Below are positions 14,248 to 20,960 of a stretch of 20,960 bases of DNA, piece after piece. Numbering within the stretch: position 1 is the stretch's first letter; each line of letters starts with the position of its first letter. This stretch comes from Nonomuraea sp. (GTDB lineage Bacteria; Actinomycetota; Actinomycetes; Streptosporangiales; Streptosporangiaceae). The translations under genes were made by a program, and so were the position numbers. Location: positions 1 to 20,960 of the forward strand of contig JABFVJ010000404.1 of NCBI GenBank assembly GCA_013362835.1, written 5' to 3'. The notes beneath the pieces were generated by a model. The model did no database searches. It was not told where the DNA came from and was given only the letters and a program-made list of their open reading frames with translations.

Positions 14248-15681
14248 TCAGCCGGTCCTGCGCCGGGCCAGGCAGGCCAGCACGGTCAGCACGGAGATCG
14301 AGGCCATGCAGGTGAGCGCCCAGCGGTAGCCGGTCACGAGCTGGGCGATGGCCTCGCCGTCGATCCGCGAGAGCGTCCCGGCGAAGACGCTCTGGTGCAG
14401 GGCGATGGGCAGGGGCGCGGTGATGATCGACAGGACGAGTCCCGTGCCGACGACGTTGCCGGTGTTCTGGAGCATGAGGCGCATGGCGTTGACGATGCCG
14501 AGGCGTTCGGAGGGCAGGCCGTCCAGGATGGCGGTGTTGTTGGAGGGCAGGAACGCGCCCGACCCCAGCCCGATGAGCACCAGCCCGGCCGTGATCGCCA
14601 CGTACGGCGTGTCCGTGGACATCGTCACGAGCAGCACCAGCAGCCCGCAGGTGGTGGTGGCGGCCCCGGCGGCGGCGAGCGTGCGCGCGCTCATCAGCCG
14701 CTGCAGGAACCCCGAGGTCACCGACGCGATCATGGCCGCCACCGCGAGCGGCAGCACCTTCAACCCCGCCTGTACGGGATCCTCCCCCCGCACGGCCTGG
14801 AAGTAGAGCGCGACGAGGAAGACCATGCCCATCCGCGCCACGGCGTTGAGGAAGGAGGCGAGCGTGCCGAAGGCGAAGGCGCGCTCGCGGAACAGGCTCA
14901 TGTCCACGACGGGATGCGCGGCCCGCCGTTCCCTGGCGACGAACAGCGGCAGCCCGACCACGAACCCGGCGAGCCCCGCGACCACCACCGGATGCCCCCA
15001 CCCCAGCCTGCTGAACTCCGACAGCGCCAGCAGCAGCCCGCCGAGTGTGATCAGCACGAGCACGCTCCCCGGCAGGTCGAGCCCCCGCTCGCGCCCGGCG
15101 GGCTCGACCCTGCGCAGCGTGATCGCCCCCCACACCAGGCAGATCACGCCGATCGGCACGTTGAACCAGAACACCCAGCGCCAGCCCAGGTTCGCGGCGA
15201 GCACGCCGCCGAGCGTGGGCCCGATCAGCCCGGCGATGGAGAAGGAGGCCACGTAGACGCCCATGCCCTCGCCCAGCCGCTCGCGTGGGAAGGCGTCGCT
15301 GACCAGGGCGGCGCTGTTGGTGAGCAACATGGCGGCGCCGACGGCCTGCGCGACCCGCAGGGCCACGATCGCCCAGGCGTTCGGGGCGAACCCGGCCAGC
15401 AAGGCGGCGGTGGTGTAGATGGCCAGCCCCAACAGGTACATCCTGCGCCTGCCGAACATGTCGGCCAGGCGGCCGAATACCACCATGAGGACGGTCGTGG
15501 TCAACTGGAAGCCCAGGAGGATCCAGCCCGCGGCCGTGGCGTCGGCCCCGGTGTGCCGGGCGATCTCGGGCAGCGCGACGTTGATCGCGCTGCCGCCGAG
15601 CCCGGTCAGCACGCTGGCCAGGCTCACGACCGACAGCGTGCGCCAGGCGTAGCCGACAGGGGTGGTGGTGGTCGTCGTCAC
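14248..15681 (-). CDS. DHA2-type MFS drug/metabolite exporter
   Basis: This 477-residue protein is of the usual length for 14-helix EmrB/QacA-type proton antiporters. It carries early GSAINVALPEIARH (helix 1, motif D1-like), motif A GRLADMFGRRRMYLLGL, and motif C SIAGLIGPTLGGVLA, which is characteristic of exporters. The GTG at 15681 is preferred: AGGTAGG lies 7 nt upstream; a TTG one codon earlier is possible. It is the first gene of the minus operon and is divergent from the SDR gene, with a 77-bp intergenic region carrying palindromes that match those next to the TetR gene. Export of a compound sensed by that TetR is inferred. Confidence 0.9.
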   Translation of the reverse strand: MTTTTTTPVGYAWRTLSVVSLASVLTGLGGSAINVALPEIARHTGADATAAGWILLGFQLTTTVLMVVFGRLADMFGRRRMYLLGLAIYTTAALLAGFAPNAWAIVALRVAQAVGAAMLLTNSAALVSDAFPRERLGEGMGVYVASFSIAGLIGPTLGGVLAANLGWRWVFWFNVPIGVICLVWGAITLRRVEPAGRERGLDLPGSVLVLITLGGLLLALSEFSRLGWGHPVVVAGLAGFVVGLPLFVARERRAAHPVVDMSLFRERAFAFGTLASFLNAVARMGMVFLVALYFQAVRGEDPVQAGLKVLPLAVAAMIASVTSGFLQRLMSARTLAAAGAATTTCGLLVLLVTMSTDTPYVAITAGLVLIGLGSGAFLPSNNTAILDGLPSERLGIVNAMRLMLQNTGNVVGTGLVLSIITAPLPIALHQSVFAGTLSRIDGEAIAQLVTGYRWALTCMASISVLTVLACLARRRTG

Positions 15682-15698
15682 CAAGGGACCTACCTTTT

Positions 15699-15728
15699 CT
15701 AGATTTTAATACTAGAATCCAATTCAAG
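15699..15728. promoter_or_regulatory. Two overlapping 17-bp TetR-type operator candidates
   Basis: Site 1, CTAGATT-TTA-ATACTAG (15699-15715), and site 2, CTAGAAT-CCA-ATTCAAG (15712-15728), share the four bases CTAG at 15712-15715. Both fit the palindrome CTAGAAT-N3-ATTCTAG, with two mismatches out of fourteen arm positions each. They occupy the AT-rich gap between the divergent DHA2 exporter and SDR genes, where both promoters must lie. The same pattern appears at 18108-18171 next to the TetR gene. Confidence 0.65.
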
Positions 15729-15758
15729 TCGTCAGCCGGTCAAGGATCGAGGTGTCGG

Positions 15759-16658
15759 ATGAGCGGGATAGTCGAAGGCCGCGTGGTGATCGTCACAGGT
15801 GCGGCCAGGGGCATCGGGCGCGGGCACGCGCTGGAGTTCGCCAGGCAGGGCGCGAAGGTCGTGGTCAACGACCTGGGCGCGGAGGTGGACGGCACCGGGT
15901 CGTCCGGGGCCGCGGCGGAGGTGGTGGCGGAGATCGAGGCGATGGGCGGCGAGGCCATCGTCAACGGCGAGGACGTCTCGGACTTCGAGGGCGCCGAACG
16001 CCTGATCAGGTCGGCCGTCGAGCACTTCGGCGACCTGCACGTGCTGGTCAACAACGCGGGCATCCTGCGTGACCGCATGCTGGTCAACATGACCATCGAC
16101 GAGTGGGACGCGGTGATCAAGGTCCACCTGCGCGGCACGTTCGCGCCCCTGCGGCACGCCGCCGCCTACTGGAGGGCCAAGGCGAAATCGGGCGAGCAGC
16201 TAGATGCCCGGATTATCAACACAACGTCGTCCTCCGGCATCTACGGTAACCCCGGGCAGGGCAACTACGGCGCCGCCAAGGCCGGCATCGCGAGCCTGAC
16301 CGTGATCGCGGCCAAGGAGCTGGAGCGCTACGGCGTGACCGTCAACGCCATCGCCCCCGCCGCGCTCACCCGCATGACGGAGAACCTCATCCCGGCCGGC
16401 GCGACCGGCGCCGACGCCGACGACATCGCGCCTCTGGTGGTCTGGCTGGCCAGCGCCGAGGCCCGCGCCATCACCGGCCGGGTGTTCAACGTGCGCGGCG
16501 GCGTGATCAGCGTGGCCGAAGGCTGGCACGCGGGCCCCGGCGTGGACAAGGGCGGCCGCTGGGACCCGGCCGAGCTGGGCGCGGTCGTCCCCGCCCTGGT
16601 GGACAAGGCCGCGCCCAACGCGCTCACCAACGGCCGCATCCCCGGACGGGAGGACTGA
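15759..16658 (+). CDS. SDR-family 3-hydroxyacyl-CoA dehydrogenase (MFE-2-like)
   Basis: This 299-residue short-chain dehydrogenase has the cofactor loop TGAARGIG (13-20), NNAG (98-101), Ser near 157-159, and the catalytic pair Tyr170/Lys174 (YGAAK). The stretches RGHALEFARQGAKVVVNDLG and GILRDRMLVNMTIDEWDAVI resemble the dehydrogenase part of peroxisomal multifunctional enzyme 2 (HSD17B4), which oxidises (3R)-hydroxyacyl-CoA with NAD. The ATG at 15759 follows GAGGTG. The MaoC-type hydratase starts one base after the stop, so together the two genes look like a split MFE-2. A C-terminal extension after about 250 replaces the fused hydratase. Steroid side-chain or fatty acyl substrates are both possible. 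Confidence 0.9.
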   Translation: MSGIVEGRVVIVTGAARGIGRGHALEFARQGAKVVVNDLGAEVDGTGSSGAAAEVVAEIEAMGGEAIVNGEDVSDFEGAERLIRSAVEHFGDLHVLVNNAGILRDRMLVNMTIDEWDAVIKVHLRGTFAPLRHAAAYWRAKAKSGEQLDARIINTTSSSGIYGNPGQGNYGAAKAGIASLTVIAAKELERYGVTVNAIAPAALTRMTENLIPAGATGADADDIAPLVVWLASAEARAITGRVFNVRGGVISVAEGWHAGPGVDKGGRWDPAELGAVVPALVDKAAPNALTNGRIPGRED

Positions 16659-16659
16659 C

Positions 16660-17484
16660 ATGCCGCTCGACCACTCGGCGATCGGCGTCGAAGGCCCGGC
16701 CCTCGAACGTACGTGGACCGCCAAGGACACCATGCTGTACGCCCTCGGGGTCGGCTCGGGGCTCGACGAGCTGGAGTTCGCGACCGAGAAGGGGCAGCGG
16801 GTGCTGCCGACGTTCGCGGTGCTGGCCGCGCAGGCGCCGGGACGGCGGATCGGCGACTTCGACCCGGCCATGCTGGTCCACGCCGAGCAGGGCTTCGAGC
16901 TGCACAGGGAGCTGCCGGCCGCGGGCGGCGTACGGACGACGTCGAAGGTCACGGGGATCTACGACAAGGGTTCGGGCGCGCTGGTGACCAGCGAGGCCAG
17001 GGCCGTCGACCTGGAGACCGGCGAGCTGGTGATCGCCTCGCGCAGCTCGGTGTTCATCAGGGGCGAGGGCGGCTTCGGCGGCGACCGGGGGCCACGCGAC
17101 GAGTGGGCGGTGCCCGACCGGGCGCCCGACCACAAGGTGACGTACGCGACGCGGCCCGACCAGGCGCTGATCTACCGGCTGTCCGGGGACTACAACCCGC
17201 TGCACAGCGATCCCGCGTTCGCCGCGCGAGCCGGGTTCGACCGGCCGATCCTGCACGGGCTCTGCACGTACGGGGTCACCGGACGGGCCCTGCTGCACAC
17301 GCTGGCCGGGTCGGACCCGTCGCGGTTCAAGGCCATGTCGGGGCGGTTCAGCAGCCCGGTCTTCCCCGGCGAGTCGCTGACCGTCTCCATCTGGACCGAC
17401 GGCGACGACGTGCTGTTCAGGACGGCCAAGGACGACGGGACGGTGGTGATCGACCGGGGCCGGGCGACGATCAGCCCTCGCTGA
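16660..17484 (+). CDS. MaoC-type enoyl-CoA hydratase 2
   Basis: This 274-residue protein is of the double-hotdog size of hydratase 2 enzymes. The hydratase 2 motif is intact in the second half: YRLSGDYNPLHSDPAFA with catalytic Asp177, Asn179 and His182, followed by GFDRPILHGLCTYG. The N-terminal half lacks the catalytic motif, as expected, and opens with the WTAKDTMLYALGVG stretch of MFE-2-like hydratases. It should hydrate a trans-2-enoyl-CoA to the (3R)-hydroxyacyl-CoA used by the SDR encoded just before it. GGGAGG lies 9 nt before the ATG, within the end of the SDR gene. The 3' end overlaps the TetR gene tail to tail by 14 bp. Confidence 0.93.
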   Translation: MPLDHSAIGVEGPALERTWTAKDTMLYALGVGSGLDELEFATEKGQRVLPTFAVLAAQAPGRRIGDFDPAMLVHAEQGFELHRELPAAGGVRTTSKVTGIYDKGSGALVTSEARAVDLETGELVIASRSSVFIRGEGGFGGDRGPRDEWAVPDRAPDHKVTYATRPDQALIYRLSGDYNPLHSDPAFAARAGFDRPILHGLCTYGVTGRALLHTLAGSDPSRFKAMSGRFSSPVFPGESLTVSIWTDGDDVLFRTAKDDGTVVIDRGRATISPR

Positions 17485-18091
17485 GGCCCTTGAGGGGATC
17501 GAGGCGGTGGATGAGCTTCATCGCCGCCTCGATGATCTCCCGGGCCTCCTCCTCGGTGTCGGAGGTGGCCACCTCGCGGGCGGCCTCGCCGATGATGCTG
17601 GTGAGCACCGCCACGGTGAACCGGTCGAGCGGGTCGCCCCCGGCGCCGAGCAGCACGGCGTTCTGGCGCACCCACTCGCGCCCGCGGGTGCGGCGGATCA
17701 GCTCGAAGCCGGGCGGGCCGTCGCCGTCGATGAAGAGCCTGACCAGGTCGCGCCGGTCCCAGGCGCCGTCGAGGTAGGCGCGGGCGCCGGCGATCAGCAG
17801 CTCGACCGGGTCGCTGACGCCGGCCTTCTTGGCCTTGGCCACGCTCGCGGCCGACGCCTGCTCGTGGGCGGCCTGGTGGTCCTCGTAGAGGGCGAGGAAC
17901 AGCTCGGTCTTGCCGCCGAAGTGGTGGTAGAGGCTGCCCACGCTGGAGCCGGCGCGGGCGACGACCTCCGAGACGTTGGCCTCGGCGAAGCCGTGCTCAC
18001 TGAAGACCTCGCGCGCGGCCTGCAACATGCTCTTGCGCGTCTGAGCCGTACGGCTCCACTCCCACGACGACTTGCGTGCCATGCGCCCCAT
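17471..18091 (-). CDS. TetR-family transcriptional regulator
   Basis: This 206-residue protein has the TetR N-terminal domain: RKSMLQAAREVFSEHGF, then the helix-turn-helix NVSEVVARAGSSVGSLYHHF (about 39-58) and GGKTELFLALYE. The C-terminal region is a helical ligand-binding domain. Two ATGs are possible, 18091 and 18082; neither has a decisive ribosome site. It is divergent from the acyl-CoA dehydrogenase gene, and the gap between them holds CTAG palindromes that recur upstream of the SDR gene. Members beside acyl-CoA genes usually repress them and release on binding an acyl-CoA or related ligand; that role is inferred here. The C-terminus overlaps the MaoC gene. Confidence 0.92.
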   Translation of the reverse strand: MGRMARKSSWEWSRTAQTRKSMLQAAREVFSEHGFAEANVSEVVARAGSSVGSLYHHFGGKTELFLALYEDHQAAHEQASAASVAKAKKAGVSDPVELLIAGARAYLDGAWDRRDLVRLFIDGDGPPGFELIRRTRGREWVRQNAVLLGAGGDPLDRFTVAVLTSIIGEAAREVATSDTEEEAREIIEAAMKLIHRLDPLKGLSEG

Positions 18092-18107
18092 CCTAACCTG
18101 CCAAATT

Positions 18108-18124
18108 CTAGAATCTGATTCTTG
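18108..18124. promoter_or_regulatory. TetR-type operator candidate near the tetR start
   Basis: CTAGAAT-CTG-ATTCTTG fits the palindrome CTAGAAT-N3-ATTCTAG with one arm mismatch. It is 17 bp upstream of the TetR ATG at 18091 and overlaps the TTGACA at 18122-18127, so binding here could block both the tetR and the dehydrogenase promoters. The left half also lies in a 10-bp palindrome, ATTCTAGAAT (18105-18114). Confidence 0.65.
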
Positions 18125-18148
18125 ACAGAACGCCCTCGCCGCTAGAAC
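18122..18148 (+). promoter_or_regulatory. Possible promoter of the acyl-CoA dehydrogenase-ligase operon
   Basis: TTGACA (18122-18127) is a perfect sigma-70 -35 hexamer. The best -10 is TAGAAC (18143-18148) at a short 15-bp spacing; at 17 bp the hexamer is GAACCT. The -35 overlaps one operator candidate and the -10 overlaps another, as expected for repression. Confidence 0.45.
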
Positions 18149-18171
18149 CTCTTACTAGAGAACGATTCTAG
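18142..18171. promoter_or_regulatory. Two overlapping 17-bp TetR-type operator candidates
   Basis: CTAGAAC-CTC-TTACTAG (18142-18158) and CTAGAGA-ACG-ATTCTAG (18155-18171) share CTAG at 18155-18158. CTAG therefore occurs at 18142, 18155 and 18168, exactly 13 bp apart. The arrangement is the same as at 15699-15728. The second site has a perfect right arm and ends 17 bp before the dehydrogenase start. Confidence 0.65.
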
Positions 18172-18188
18172 AAATTCAGGAGGCGGCT

Positions 18189-19343
18189 GTGGACTTCTCG
18201 CTCACCCCCGAGGAACGGCAGATCCGCGACACCGTACGTTCCTTCATCGAGAAAGAGATCATGCCGCTGGAGCCCGAGGTGCTGCGCAACGAGCGCGAAG
18301 GGCGTCCCGGGCTCGACCCCGAGGTCGTCCGCGACCTGCGGGCCAAGGCCAGGAAGTCCGGCTTCTGGGGCATCAACACCCCCGAGGAGTACGGCGGCGC
18401 CGCCCTCGGCCCGATCATGTCCGCGATCATCGCCATGGAGATGGGCAGGACGTTCGTGCCCTTCTCCTTCGGCGGCAGCGCCGACAACATCCTGTACGCG
18501 GGCACCGACGAGCAGAAGCAGCGCTACCTCATCCCCACCATCGAGGGCGAGCGGCGCTCCTGCTTCGCGATCACCGAGCCGGGCGCCGGCTCCGACGCCC
18601 GCAACATCCGCACCCGCGCCACCCGCGACGGCTCCGAATGGGTCGTCAACGGCGAGAAGACGTTCATCACCGGCGGCAGCGAGGCCGACTTCGTCATGGT
18701 GTTCGCGGTCGCCGAGGGCCACGGGGTGACCTGCTTCCTGGTGGACCGGGACATGGGCTGGAAGTCCGAGCCGATCCCCACCATGGGCGAGTGGGGCCCG
18801 GCCGCGCTGGTCTTCGAGGACGTACGGGTGCCCGAGGAGAACATCCTGGGCGAGCTCGGCAAGGGCTTCGAGCTTGCCATGTCCTGGATCGGGCAGGGAC
18901 GCTACATGATCCCGGCCCGCGCGATCGGCTCGGCCGAGCGCATGCTCCAGATGGCCATCGACTACGCCAAGATCCGCAAGTCGATGGGCCAGACGATCTC
19001 GGAGTACCAGGCCATCCAGTGGATGATCGCCGACTCGCAGGTGGAGATCGAGGCGGCCAAGTGGCTCACCCTGCACGCGGCCTGGCAGGTGCAGCAGGGC
19101 ATGGACGCCCGCCACGCCTCCTCCATCGCCAAGCTCAACGGCGCGGTGATGGCCAACCAGGTCGTGGACCGGGTGCTGCAGATCCACGGCGGCATGGGCT
19201 ACACCAAGGAGCTGCCGATCGAGCGGTGGTATCGGGAGCTGCGCCTGCTGCGCATCTTCGAGGGCACCGACGAGATCCAGCGCCGCACGATCGCCCGCAA
19301 CCTCATCAAGGGCCACGCCAAGCTCGGCCTGATCGGAGAATAG
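18189..19343 (+). CDS. Acyl-CoA dehydrogenase
   Basis: This 384-residue FAD enzyme has the full three-domain layout: N-terminal helical domain (FSLTPEERQIRDTVRSFI), middle beta domain with the FAD/substrate motif CFAITEPGAGSDA (125-137), and C-terminal helical domain with QIHGGMGY (331-338) and RIFEGTDEIQ, where Glu358 is the expected catalytic base. It should introduce the 2,3 double bond into an acyl-CoA, passing electrons to ETF. The GTG at 18189 follows AGGAGG at 5-6 nt, an excellent site. Operators and a TTGACA lie just upstream. The ligase gene follows by 3 bp. Chain-length or branched preference cannot be read with confidence. Confidence 0.95.
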   Translation: MDFSLTPEERQIRDTVRSFIEKEIMPLEPEVLRNEREGRPGLDPEVVRDLRAKARKSGFWGINTPEEYGGAALGPIMSAIIAMEMGRTFVPFSFGGSADNILYAGTDEQKQRYLIPTIEGERRSCFAITEPGAGSDARNIRTRATRDGSEWVVNGEKTFITGGSEADFVMVFAVAEGHGVTCFLVDRDMGWKSEPIPTMGEWGPAALVFEDVRVPEENILGELGKGFELAMSWIGQGRYMIPARAIGSAERMLQMAIDYAKIRKSMGQTISEYQAIQWMIADSQVEIEAAKWLTLHAAWQVQQGMDARHASSIAKLNGAVMANQVVDRVLQIHGGMGYTKELPIERWYRELRLLRIFEGTDEIQRRTIARNLIKGHAKLGLIGE

Positions 19344-19346
19344 TCC

Positions 19347-20960
19347 ATGTCGGTCGAGGCACTGTTCAATCCGCGCTCGATCGCCCTGGTGGGGGCCACG
19401 GACAAGTCGGGGTGGTCGGTCAGCACGCTGCTGAACCTGCGTACCCACGGCTTCTCCGGGCCCGTCCATCTGGTGAATCCCCGGGGTGGGGTGGTTCACG
19501 GGTCGCCGGCCTTCCGCAGCCTGACCGAGATCCCCACCCCGGTCGACCTCGCCTACGTCATGGTGCCGACGTCGGCCGTGCTCGCGGTGCTGCGCGAGGG
19601 CGCCAAGCTGGGCATCCGGTGTTACGTGGTCCTGACGGCCGGGTTCGGGGAGGCGGGGGCGGAAGGCGCCCGGATGGAAGCGGAAATTTCCGACTTCGCC
19701 CGGGAGAACGACCTGACCGTCCTCGGCCCCAACGGCAACGGCTACATCAACGCCGCCGCCGACGTGACCCCGTACGGGCTGCCCATCCCCGAGCCGCTGC
19801 TGCGCGGGTCGGTCGGCGTGGTGCTGCAGAGCGGCGCGCTGGCCAGCTCGGTGCTCGCCTTCGCCCAGGCCCGCAACGTCGGCATCAGCCTGCTGACCTC
19901 GATGGGCAACGAGACGGTCGTCACGGTCACCGACGTGGTCGACTACCTCGTGGACGACCCGGCGACCAAGGTCATCGCCCTGTTCCTGGAGACGATCAGG
20001 AACCCGGCCGAGTTCGCGCGCGTCGCGCACCGGGCGCTCGTGGCGGGCAAGCCGATCGTGGCGCTCAAGATCGGCCGCAGCAAGCTGGCCTCGCACACCG
20101 CGCAGGCCCACACGGGCGCGCTCGTGGGCGACGACGACGTCATCGACGCGGCGCTGCGTCAGCTCGGCGTGATCAGGGTCCGCTCGCTGGAGGACCTGAT
20201 CATCACGTCGGGGCTGCTGGCCTCCACCGGCCCGCTGCCCGGCCGGCGCGTGGGCGTCGTCACCCCGTCGGGCGGCGCCTCGGAGATCATCGCCGACCGG
20301 GCCGAGGACGAGGGCCTTGAGCTGCCCGCGTTCGCCCCCGCCACGGTCGAGCGGCTGGCGGAGATCGTCCCGTCGTTCGGTACCGTGCAGAACCCGCTCG
20401 ACGTCACCGGCTACGTCCTCATCGACCGCACGCTGCTCGGGCGGGCCCTGGAGGTGGTGACCGCCGATCCCGGCATCGACCTCGTCATGCTCCTGTCCGA
20501 GCCGCCCAAGGTCGCCCCGCCCGACCCCGCCCCCGCCTTCGCCCTGTACGCCGCCAGCGCGCGGCGCATCGCCGAGTCGCCGGTGCCGGTCGTGGTGGTG
20601 AGCAACGTGCTGACCGACATCACCGAGTTCGGGCGGCAGGTGCAGCAGGAGACCGGCTTCCCGTACGTGGTGGGCGGGATCGAGCACGGCCTGACCGCGA
20701 TCGGCGCGGCGGTGCGCTGGTCGGAGGCCCATCGCCGGGCGGCGACCCGCGCGTACGCGACGCCGGCCGCGGTCACCGGCGCTCCTGAGGGCGCGAGCGG
20801 CGTGTGGGCCGAGCACCGGGCCGGCGCCCTGCTCGCCTCGGCCGGGCTGCCCGTGGTGCCGTCCGAGCTGGTCGGCGAGGAGGAGGCGGCCGTGGCGGCG
20901 GCCGACCGCTTCGGCTACCCGGTGGTGCTCAAGGCCGCGGCCGAAGGGCTCGGACACAAG
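19347..20960 (+). CDS. NDP-forming acyl-CoA ligase (ADP-forming acetyl-CoA synthetase family), 3' end missing
   Basis: The frame is open from the ATG at 19347 to the end of the window, 538 residues. Domain order: CoA-binding Rossmann domain (SIALVGATDKSG, about 1-130), succinyl-CoA-synthetase-like flavodoxin domain (SVGVVLQSGALASSV, about 155-290) with the likely phosphohistidine His255 in AHTGALVGDD, a second such domain (RRVGVVTPSGGASEIIADRAED, about 300-465), then the start of an ATP-grasp domain (LLASAGLPVVP and GYPVVLKA, from about 495). This is the fused alpha-beta form. It links an acid and CoA at the cost of ATP to ADP, without an AMP intermediate. GGAG lies upstream and the gap from the dehydrogenase is 3 bp. 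A regulatory acetyltransferase fusion, known for some relatives, cannot be excluded past the window. Confidence 0.92.
   Translation, partial: MSVEALFNPRSIALVGATDKSGWSVSTLLNLRTHGFSGPVHLVNPRGGVVHGSPAFRSLTEIPTPVDLAYVMVPTSAVLAVLREGAKLGIRCYVVLTAGFGEAGAEGARMEAEISDFARENDLTVLGPNGNGYINAAADVTPYGLPIPEPLLRGSVGVVLQSGALASSVLAFAQARNVGISLLTSMGNETVVTVTDVVDYLVDDPATKVIALFLETIRNPAEFARVAHRALVAGKPIVALKIGRSKLASHTAQAHTGALVGDDDVIDAALRQLGVIRVRSLEDLIITSGLLASTGPLPGRRVGVVTPSGGASEIIADRAEDEGLELPAFAPATVERLAEIVPSFGTVQNPLDVTGYVLIDRTLLGRALEVVTADPGIDLVMLLSEPPKVAPPDPAPAFALYAASARRIAESPVPVVVVSNVLTDITEFGRQVQQETGFPYVVGGIEHGLTAIGAAVRWSEAHRRAATRAYATPAAVTGAPEGASGVWAEHRAGALLASAGLPVVPSELVGEEEAAVAAADRFGYPVVLKAAAEGLGHK

Noticed and set aside
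15697..15717. A simple TTCTAG-N9-CTAGAA inverted repeat as the operator unit
   Set aside because: It is real, but the three-way comparison with the tetR-side sequences is better explained by overlapping 17-bp CTAGAAT-N3-ATTCTAG units.
18168..20957. A minus-strand open frame of about 929 codons opposite the acyl-CoA dehydrogenase and ligase genes
   Set aside because: The plus strand encodes two well recognised enzymes with intact motifs here. The minus frame is rich in His, Gly, Arg and Asp without domain features and is explained by GC-biased codon use on the opposite strand.
1..20960. Mobile elements, CRISPR arrays, tRNA or rRNA genes
   Set aside because: I saw no transposase or integrase-like protein, no regular direct repeats with spacers, and no cloverleaf or rRNA sequence. 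The 58-bp nested repeat at 9618-9675 is too isolated to call a mobile element.

Overview
The window looks like chromosomal DNA from a high-GC actinomycete. The evidence is strong GC bias at third codon positions, frequent GTG starts, GTGA/ATGA stop-start overlaps, rare TTA codons, an XRE-type regulator paired with a small protein, and a glbO-aglA gene pair as in mycobacteria. A Streptosporangiales genus such as Nonomuraea would fit, but that is an inference. I see no rRNA, tRNA, CRISPR array, insertion sequence or phage gene. The window opens inside one gene and ends inside another.

Layout. (1) 1-3183, plus: a four-gene ABC importer (binding protein, two permeases, ATPase) joined by 4-bp overlaps. 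(2) 3193-6347, minus: a TPR protein, preceded by and apparently translationally coupled to a 24-residue peptide gene, and upstream of both an EamA-type transporter with an unusual Cys-rich C-terminal extension. (3) 6676-9271: a regulatory locus with an XRE/TPR-type regulator and a GNAT acetyltransferase on minus, and a small 94-residue companion protein on plus across a promoter gap. (4) 9272-9697: a 426-bp stretch without a credible gene, holding five consecutive inverted repeats. (5) 9698-12623, plus: an MscS-type channel, group II truncated haemoglobin (glbO) and a GH13 alpha-glucosidase (aglA). (6) 12618-15681, minus: a putative operon of DHA2-type MFS exporter, hotdog thioesterase and a second MFS transporter. 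(7) 15759-20960: an acyl-CoA module with an SDR 3-hydroxyacyl-CoA dehydrogenase, a MaoC-type hydratase, a TetR regulator (minus), an acyl-CoA dehydrogenase and an NDP-forming acyl-CoA ligase that runs off the end.

The strongest signal outside the genes is in block 7 and its border with block 6. Both AT-rich divergent intergenic regions (15682-15758 and 18092-18188) carry copies of a 17-bp palindrome, CTAGAAT-N3-ATTCTAG. Some copies overlap so that CTAG recurs exactly every 13 bp. This suggests that the TetR protein encoded at 17471-18091 controls itself, the dehydrogenase-ligase operon, the SDR-MaoC operon and the divergent exporter-thioesterase operon as one local acyl-CoA regulon. Together the enzymes could activate an acid (ligase), oxidise it (dehydrogenase), hydrate it (MaoC), oxidise the hydroxyl (SDR) and release or export products (thioesterase, MFS). 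No thiolase is visible in the window.
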